DNA from: Streptomyces sp. NBC_00691 | GTDB lineage: Bacteria > Actinomycetota > Actinomycetes > Streptomycetales > Streptomycetaceae | DNA: 64,000 nucleotides | Direction: 5' to 3' | NCBI RefSeq assembly: GCF_036226665.1 | Contig: NZ_CP109007.1 | Location: 434,001 to 498,000 of the forward strand | Shown here: positions 59,906 to 64,000 of the stretch, piece by piece | Numbering within the stretch: the first letter of the stretch is position 1 | How the letters are laid out: each line of letters begins with the position of its first letter | Notes under the pieces: model-generated | Database searches by the model: none | What the model was told of the DNA's origin: nothing | Seen by the model: the letters and a program-made list of their open reading frames with translations, nothing else | Program-made: the position numbers and the translations under genes

Positions 59906-61930
59906 TCAGGAACCGCCGGAACTCCTCTCCTCCTCACCCCAGCCCCGGAGTTCGCCCGAGCCGGCCACCGAGCCGGTGAGCCGGACCGCGCCGGACGCGT
60001 TCGTGCGGACGGCGAGAAGCGGTCCCCGTGCCGTGGCGGAGACGGCACCGCCGGCGGTGACCGAGGTCAGGGCACGGCTTCCGGCGGCGAGGTAGTAGCG
60101 GACTCCGGACGGAGCCGTCCAGTAGGTCCCCGCCAGCATGTGCTGGCCGAAGCGACTGCACGCCGCCGTGTCCGCGGGAGCCGGACCCGGCACCCGTACC
60201 GGCGTCGGCGGGCGGTCCCTGTCCGGCCCCTCCCATCCCACCGTGACGCGGCCGCGCCCGTCCCAGCCGTCCACGCGGGTGCACGTCCAGGTGGCGCGGC
60301 CGGCCCGCTCGGGCAGGTCCTGCCGGGCGAACTCCCAACGGTTCACGGCGCGTACGCCGGTTCCCCGCAGTCCCAACAGCCCGCAGGCCGACCGGGCCCA
60401 GGCGGCGAGGCCCGCCGCCGACGTCGCCTCCCGGGGCTGGCGCGCGGGAGCCCCGGTTCCCGGCGCCGGGGTCCACGTCAGGTGCGCGGGCGCGAGCTCC
60501 CCGAGGTCCGCCAGCAGGAAGGAATGGTCCTCGACGATCCTGCCGGACGAACGCACCTGCAGTGCGGACACCCGGCTGCAGTCGCCCGGACCCAGGGGTA
60601 CGGGGTCGGTGACGCCGTCCTCGGACACGGGCAACCGCCGGGCGGGCACGTCAGGACGCAGGAGGTCGCGCACCGCGCTCTCGTCGATCCACGGGGCGAG
60701 CAGGAACCGCGCTCCGAGAGGTGTCCTGCTCACGGCCACGGCCGCGCCGGTGGTCACGTCCGCGTCATCGGCCCGGGCCAGTTCGACGACCGCGTCTCCC
60801 CCGCCGGTGAGCGGCTCGGCGTACCGGACGAGCCGCCCTCCGTCGTGCAGGAGGACGACGGAGGAGCGGTCGACCCGGCCGGCGAAGAGCAGCCGCACCG
60901 GCGTCGCCGGTGGGGTGGTCGGCGTGCCCGGCGTGGCGGTCATCCGCACGCCGGACCGGTCTCCGGCCCGGTCGCCGGATCTCGCGCCGGACCGGCCGTC
61001 CGCGCCCCGCGCCCAGGCGTCGAGAGCCCGGGACAGCAGGGCCGTATCGCCGGTCCGCGAGCCTCGGGCGGGCCACGCGGTGAGGTCGACCCGCGCGGTG
61101 TCGGCCCACCGTTCGCCGGGGGTACGGAGCAGGAGCCCGGCGTCGGCCGCCCCGGCGAGGACCGTGGCGGGAGGCACCCGCGCGGGCGCGGCCGACTCGG
61201 GGCTCCGGGCGAGGACGACGACGGCGGAGGCGGCGAACACCATGACGGCGGCGAGGGCGGTGAGCCTCGTCCGGTGTCGGCGGCGGAGCAGGTCCGTGGG
61301 CCTGGCCTGCACACTGCAGGGATCGAACTCGACGCCGCGCAGGAGCGATTCGGCAGGCGCGCCGACGGTGGCGCGGAGACGTTCGGCCGTCCGCAGGGCC
61401 TCGTCCGCCGAGGACACCCCGACAGCGGTGAGGAGGCGGGCGGCGGACTGCGCGGTGAGTCCTTCGAGGACGCGCAGGGCCAGGGCGGCCCGGACCTCCG
61501 GGTCCGCCGCGGCCAGCGCGGACTCCAGCGCGAGCTCGTCGTCGCCGCCGACCCGGGGGAAGAGGCGCAGTCCGAGGACGGCGGGAAGCGGATGCCGTCC
61601 GTGGAACCACCGGGGGTGGACGGCCGCCCGCAGCGCGGCCGCCACGACGCGTTCCCTCAGCCAGGCGAGGACCGGTCCCGCCTCACCGCGCTGAGCGGGC
61701 ACGGTGCGGCCCGGGCGCGAAGGGGCCGCCCCCGCGAGGGACTTCTGCGCGAGCGCGTGCGCGACGAGCACGCGGCGGTGGCGGCCGAGGGCGGGCGGGA
61801 GGATCAGGTGGGCGATCCGGACGAGCCGTGGGTAGTGCTCGACGAGCGCCGCCTCGGCCTCGGTCCGCCCGGGACGAGGAAGCGGGGAAGGGGATATGGC
61901 GTTGCTGGGAAGAGTGTCGTGCGACTGCAT
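59906..61930 (-). CDS. Membrane-anchored protein with sigma-factor-like N-terminus
   Basis: 674 residues, starting MQSHDTLPSNAISP. Residues about 25-205 look like a degenerate RNA-polymerase sigma factor: EAALVEHYPRLVRIAHLILP in the first part, and ALRVLEGLTAQSAARLL with a following helix resembling the -35-binding region. A single membrane helix follows (LTALAAVMVFAASAVVVLA, about 220-240). The remaining about 430 residues would be outside, Ala/Gly/Arg-rich, with several Cys (DCSRVSALQV, SACGLLGLRG, TWTCTRVDG). No family name is recognised. It stands alone with its own 244-base upstream region. Confidence 0.78.
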   Translation of the reverse strand: MQSHDTLPSNAISPSPLPRPGRTEAEAALVEHYPRLVRIAHLILPPALGRHRRVLVAHALAQKSLAGAAPSRPGRTVPAQRGEAGPVLAWLRERVVAAALRAAVHPRWFHGRHPLPAVLGLRLFPRVGGDDELALESALAAADPEVRAALALRVLEGLTAQSAARLLTAVGVSSADEALRTAERLRATVGAPAESLLRGVEFDPCSVQARPTDLLRRRHRTRLTALAAVMVFAASAVVVLARSPESAAPARVPPATVLAGAADAGLLLRTPGERWADTARVDLTAWPARGSRTGDTALLSRALDAWARGADGRSGARSGDRAGDRSGVRMTATPGTPTTPPATPVRLLFAGRVDRSSVVLLHDGGRLVRYAEPLTGGGDAVVELARADDADVTTGAAVAVSRTPLGARFLLAPWIDESAVRDLLRPDVPARRLPVSEDGVTDPVPLGPGDCSRVSALQVRSSGRIVEDHSFLLADLGELAPAHLTWTPAPGTGAPARQPREATSAAGLAAWARSACGLLGLRGTGVRAVNRWEFARQDLPERAGRATWTCTRVDGWDGRGRVTVGWEGPDRDRPPTPVRVPGPAPADTAACSRFGQHMLAGTYWTAPSGVRYYLAAGSRALTSVTAGGAVSATARGPLLAVRTNASGAVRLTGSVAGSGELRGWGEEERSSGGS

Positions 61931-62174
61931 GACTGTGCCAACGAGGCGGCGGCGGTGCGGTCACCTCGGACGGTTGCTCTGAGGGTCCCCCCAGGTACGC
62001 GCCGGACTCGCGTCGTTCGTGCGTCGTCCTGCGCGGGGCGGGCCGGACCCGACACGTCGTCACCACGAGGGCTCCCGTGCGGCGTCCGGGGTGCGCGGCC
62101 GCTCCGGCACCCGACCGGCCCCTGGTACCGTTCGGGCCGCGACCGGCTCGACGGCCCGGTCTCCGTCACGGGGC

Positions 62175-62843
62175 TCAGCCGCGCGGCTCGGCCCGGGGCA
62201 GCAGCGCCGCGGTCAGTTCGGCGGTGCGGCGGTGCCACCGGGCGGCGCCGCGGAGCATGGCGTGCCCTCCGGTGGGCATCGGGATGCCGACCGCCTCGGC
62301 GCCCGCCGTCCGGGCCCTGCGGACGAAGTCCCAGGACTCCTGGGCCGAGGTGATCCGGTCGGTCTCGTCGTGCAGCACATAGATCGCGCGTCCCGCGAGG
62401 TGCGCGACGGGCTCCCCCGGCGGGCACCACGGTGCCAGGGCCACCACACCCCGGACCAGGGGATCGCCGGCGGCGCTGAGCGCGGCGCGGCCGCCCATCG
62501 AGTGGCCGACGAGGACGACGGGGATCCGCCCGGCCCGCTCCCGCAGCCGCGCGAGCGCGGCCTCCGCGTCACGGGCCGCGTCGCGGCGGCCGCCGTTCCA
62601 GCCCCGGTGCCGGTAGCGCAGCTCGGCGACGAGCACGTCCCGGCCGGCGAGCGCACGCGTCACGGCCGTCGCGAACGGGCGCATCCGCAGGGCGGGCAGG
62701 TTGACCAGGGGCGGGACCCCGAGACCCTCGGAGCGGCCGCCGTGCAACAGGATCACGGCCGCCGCCGGGACGGCCGGGGCCCCGCGCACGACGAGTCGGC
62801 CCTCCACGCTGCCGCGCGCCGCCGGGGCGGCCTCGGATGTCAT
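62175..62843 (-). CDS. Alpha/beta hydrolase
   Basis: 222 residues from ATG 62843, overlapping the DUF1295 gene's stop as ATGA. Family motifs are ILLHGGRSEG, nucleophile elbow VLVGHSMGGRAAL, the acid in LHDETDRITS, and His in PTGGHAMLRGA. There is no signal peptide. It should be a small esterase or thioesterase; the substrate is unknown. The overlap makes it the third gene of a coupled set with the membrane reductase-like and cyclopropane-synthase-like genes, so a lipid substrate is a fair guess. Confidence 0.9.
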   Translation of the reverse strand: MTSEAAPAARGSVEGRLVVRGAPAVPAAAVILLHGGRSEGLGVPPLVNLPALRMRPFATAVTRALAGRDVLVAELRYRHRGWNGGRRDAARDAEAALARLRERAGRIPVVLVGHSMGGRAALSAAGDPLVRGVVALAPWCPPGEPVAHLAGRAIYVLHDETDRITSAQESWDFVRRARTAGAEAVGIPMPTGGHAMLRGAARWHRRTAELTAALLPRAEPRG

Positions 62844-63664
62844 CGGGCTTGGCTCCGGTGCGCCGGCGGACGGGGCCGGCGCGGAGGGCGGGGCAGGAAG
62901 CCGCTCGTGCGGGCCGCGTAGGCCGCGTAACCGGGGCGGTGCGCCATATGGGCCTCCAGGAGTCGTTTGCCGCTCCCCCAGATGAGCAGGCCGCTCATCA
63001 CCACGGGCGACACCAGGCAGAGGAGCGCGGACTGCCAGCTCGCGCAGGCGGTGAGGTAGAGCCCCCACCAGACCAGGAAGTCGCCGAAGTAGTTGGGGTG
63101 CCGCGTCCAGCTCCACAGCCCCCGGTCCATGATCCGCCCCCGGTTCGCGGGGTCGGACTTGAAGCGGGCGAGCTGGTGGTCCCCGACCGCCTCGAAGGCC
63201 AGGCCCGCCGCCCAGAGGACGAGGCCGAGGACGAGCAGGGGGTCGGGGCCCTCGGGCAGATAGGCCGCCGCCTGTACGGGGAGCGAGACGAGCCAGACGA
63301 GGGCGCCCTGGAGCAGGTAGACGGTGCGCAGGGCGTAGAGCGCCGGATGGCCGGAGCCCTTGGCGAGCATCTTCGCGTAGCGGGGGTCCTCGCCGTGGCC
63401 CCGGGCCCTGTGGGCGATGTGGAGGGCGAGTCGCAGCCCCCACACGCAGGTCGCGGCGGTCACCGCGAGCCTGCGGACGTCGTCCCCGTACCCGTCCGAG
63501 AGCACCCAGGTGACGACCGCGACTGCGGCGAACGCCACGCCCCAGGCGATGTCGACGATCCGGTGGAGGCCCTTCACCGAGCCGATCACGAAGGTCACCA
63601 GCATGACCGCGAGGGCCGTCGCGGCCGACCCGGCCAGGTTCATCGCCAGCGCCGACCAGTTCAT
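62840..63664 (-). CDS. DUF1295 membrane protein (steroid-reductase-like fold)
   Basis: 274 residues from ATG 63664, overlapping the methyltransferase stop as ATGA upstream and the hydrolase start downstream. Six or seven helices are present. The C-terminal WSWTRHPNYFGDFLVWWGLYL is the conserved motif of DUF1295 and related steroid 5-alpha-reductase/ICMT folds, where His, Pro and Tyr help bind cofactor. A reductase or methyltransferase role on a lipid is likely; exact chemistry is unknown. Confidence 0.92.
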   Translation of the reverse strand: MNWSALAMNLAGSAATALAVMLVTFVIGSVKGLHRIVDIAWGVAFAAVAVVTWVLSDGYGDDVRRLAVTAATCVWGLRLALHIAHRARGHGEDPRYAKMLAKGSGHPALYALRTVYLLQGALVWLVSLPVQAAAYLPEGPDPLLVLGLVLWAAGLAFEAVGDHQLARFKSDPANRGRIMDRGLWSWTRHPNYFGDFLVWWGLYLTACASWQSALLCLVSPVVMSGLLIWGSGKRLLEAHMAHRPGYAAYAARTSGFLPRPPRRPRPPAHRSQAR

Positions 63665-63999
63665 CGGCCGGCTCCGGGGGAGGCATCCGCCTGGACCAGG
63701 CGGAGCTGACGCACGTCGAGGTAGTGCGCGCGGAAGCCGGCCTCGGAGTAGGCCAGATACAGCTCCCACATGCGGCGGAAGACCCGGTCGAAGCCGAGCT
63801 CCCCGACGGCCTCGGCCTCCCGGACGAAGGTCTCGCGCCAGAGCCGCAGCGTCTCGGCGTAGTGCTCCCCGTAGCCGTCGTCGTGGGTGATGCGCAGTCC
63901 CGCGTCGGCGCTCTCGCGGCCGAGGGCGTCCGGCGACGGGATGAGGCCGCCGGGGAACACGTACTTGCTGATCCAGGTGTGGGTGCGCGCGGTGTGGAG
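63661..63999 (-). CDS. Cyclopropane-fatty-acyl-phospholipid-synthase-like methyltransferase, 5' end outside the window
   Basis: Open to the right edge, so only the last about 112 residues are seen. TWISKYVFPGGLIPSPDAL is the hallmark of CFA synthases (F-P-G-G). DDGYGEHYAETLRLWRETF and FDRVFRRMWELYLAYSEAGFRAHYLDVRQL match the C-terminal domain. The SAM-binding half lies outside. These enzymes add a methylene or methyl group to unsaturated acyl chains of membrane lipids. The stop overlaps the DUF1295 start, and clusters pairing the two are common in actinomycetes. Confidence 0.92.
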   Translation of the reverse strand, partial: LHTARTHTWISKYVFPGGLIPSPDALGRESADAGLRITHDDGYGEHYAETLRLWRETFVREAEAVGELGFDRVFRRMWELYLAYSEAGFRAHYLDVRQLRLVQADASPGAGR

Positions 64000-64000
64000 C

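Overview
The window is high-GC DNA with strong third-position G/C bias, GTG and TTG starts, GGAGG ribosome sites, Tat and lipoprotein signals, a subtilisin-inhibitor-like protein and a venezuelin-type lanthipeptide locus. All of this points to Streptomyces, on a linear-chromosome accessory or semi-core stretch. I saw no rRNA, tRNA, CRISPR array or complete insertion sequence. Coordinates and translations were read by eye; family names come from motif recognition, not from searches.

Layout. 1-15.5 kb is a mosaic of single genes: a truncated LacI regulator, a secreted esterase/phytase-like protein, a Ser/Thr kinase fused to a periplasmic-type binding domain, an aldo-keto reductase divergent from a LysR regulator, an ATP-grasp protein, an FKBP, a subtilisin-inhibitor homologue, an alpha/beta hydrolase, a YqeB-family protein, glucose-6-phosphate dehydrogenase, an MpaB-type oxygenase, a HIT-like protein and a methyltransferase. 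15.9-17.5 kb holds a 30-residue cysteine-rich leader peptide in front of a Tat-exported sulfatase, an apparent cysteine attenuation unit. 17.6-18.4 kb is a short-chain dehydrogenase.

18.6-23.7 kb is a complete class IV lanthipeptide cluster: synthetase, 51-residue precursor, ABC ATPase and ABC permease, with a strong hairpin between precursor and transporter. 23.7-31.7 kb has a DMT transporter, a PAS/PP2C phosphatase broken by a G-run frameshift, a SixA-like phosphatase, a translationally coupled TPR/polyprenyl synthase pair, a dienelactone-hydrolase-like protein lacking its nucleophile, a secreted DUF4360 protein and a carbonic anhydrase remnant.

31.8-47.8 kb looks like a beta-glucan or beta-glucoside utilisation region. 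A ROK regulator is divergent from a binding protein, two permeases and a GH1 beta-glucosidase. Then come a small-molecule kinase and a LacI regulator divergent from secreted CBM32/beta-helix, CBM32/TIM-barrel and DUF1996 proteins and a second GH1 enzyme. Each secreted-protein gene is followed by its own hairpin. The likely flow is extracellular depolymerisation, uptake of oligosaccharides, and intracellular cleavage.

48.4-59.8 kb is a second sugar locus: galM, a LacI regulator and a YtfQ/YtfR/YtfT/YjfF-type ABC importer on the minus strand, divergent from a 1099-residue secreted PA14-GH2-LamG enzyme. Two AACGTT-centred palindromes lie between them. The importer type and galM make a galactofuranoside (or similar furanose) substrate the best guess. 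59.9-64 kb has a membrane-anchored protein with a sigma-factor-like N-terminus, then three overlapping genes for an alpha/beta hydrolase, a DUF1295 membrane reductase-like protein and a cyclopropane-synthase-like methyltransferase cut by the window edge.
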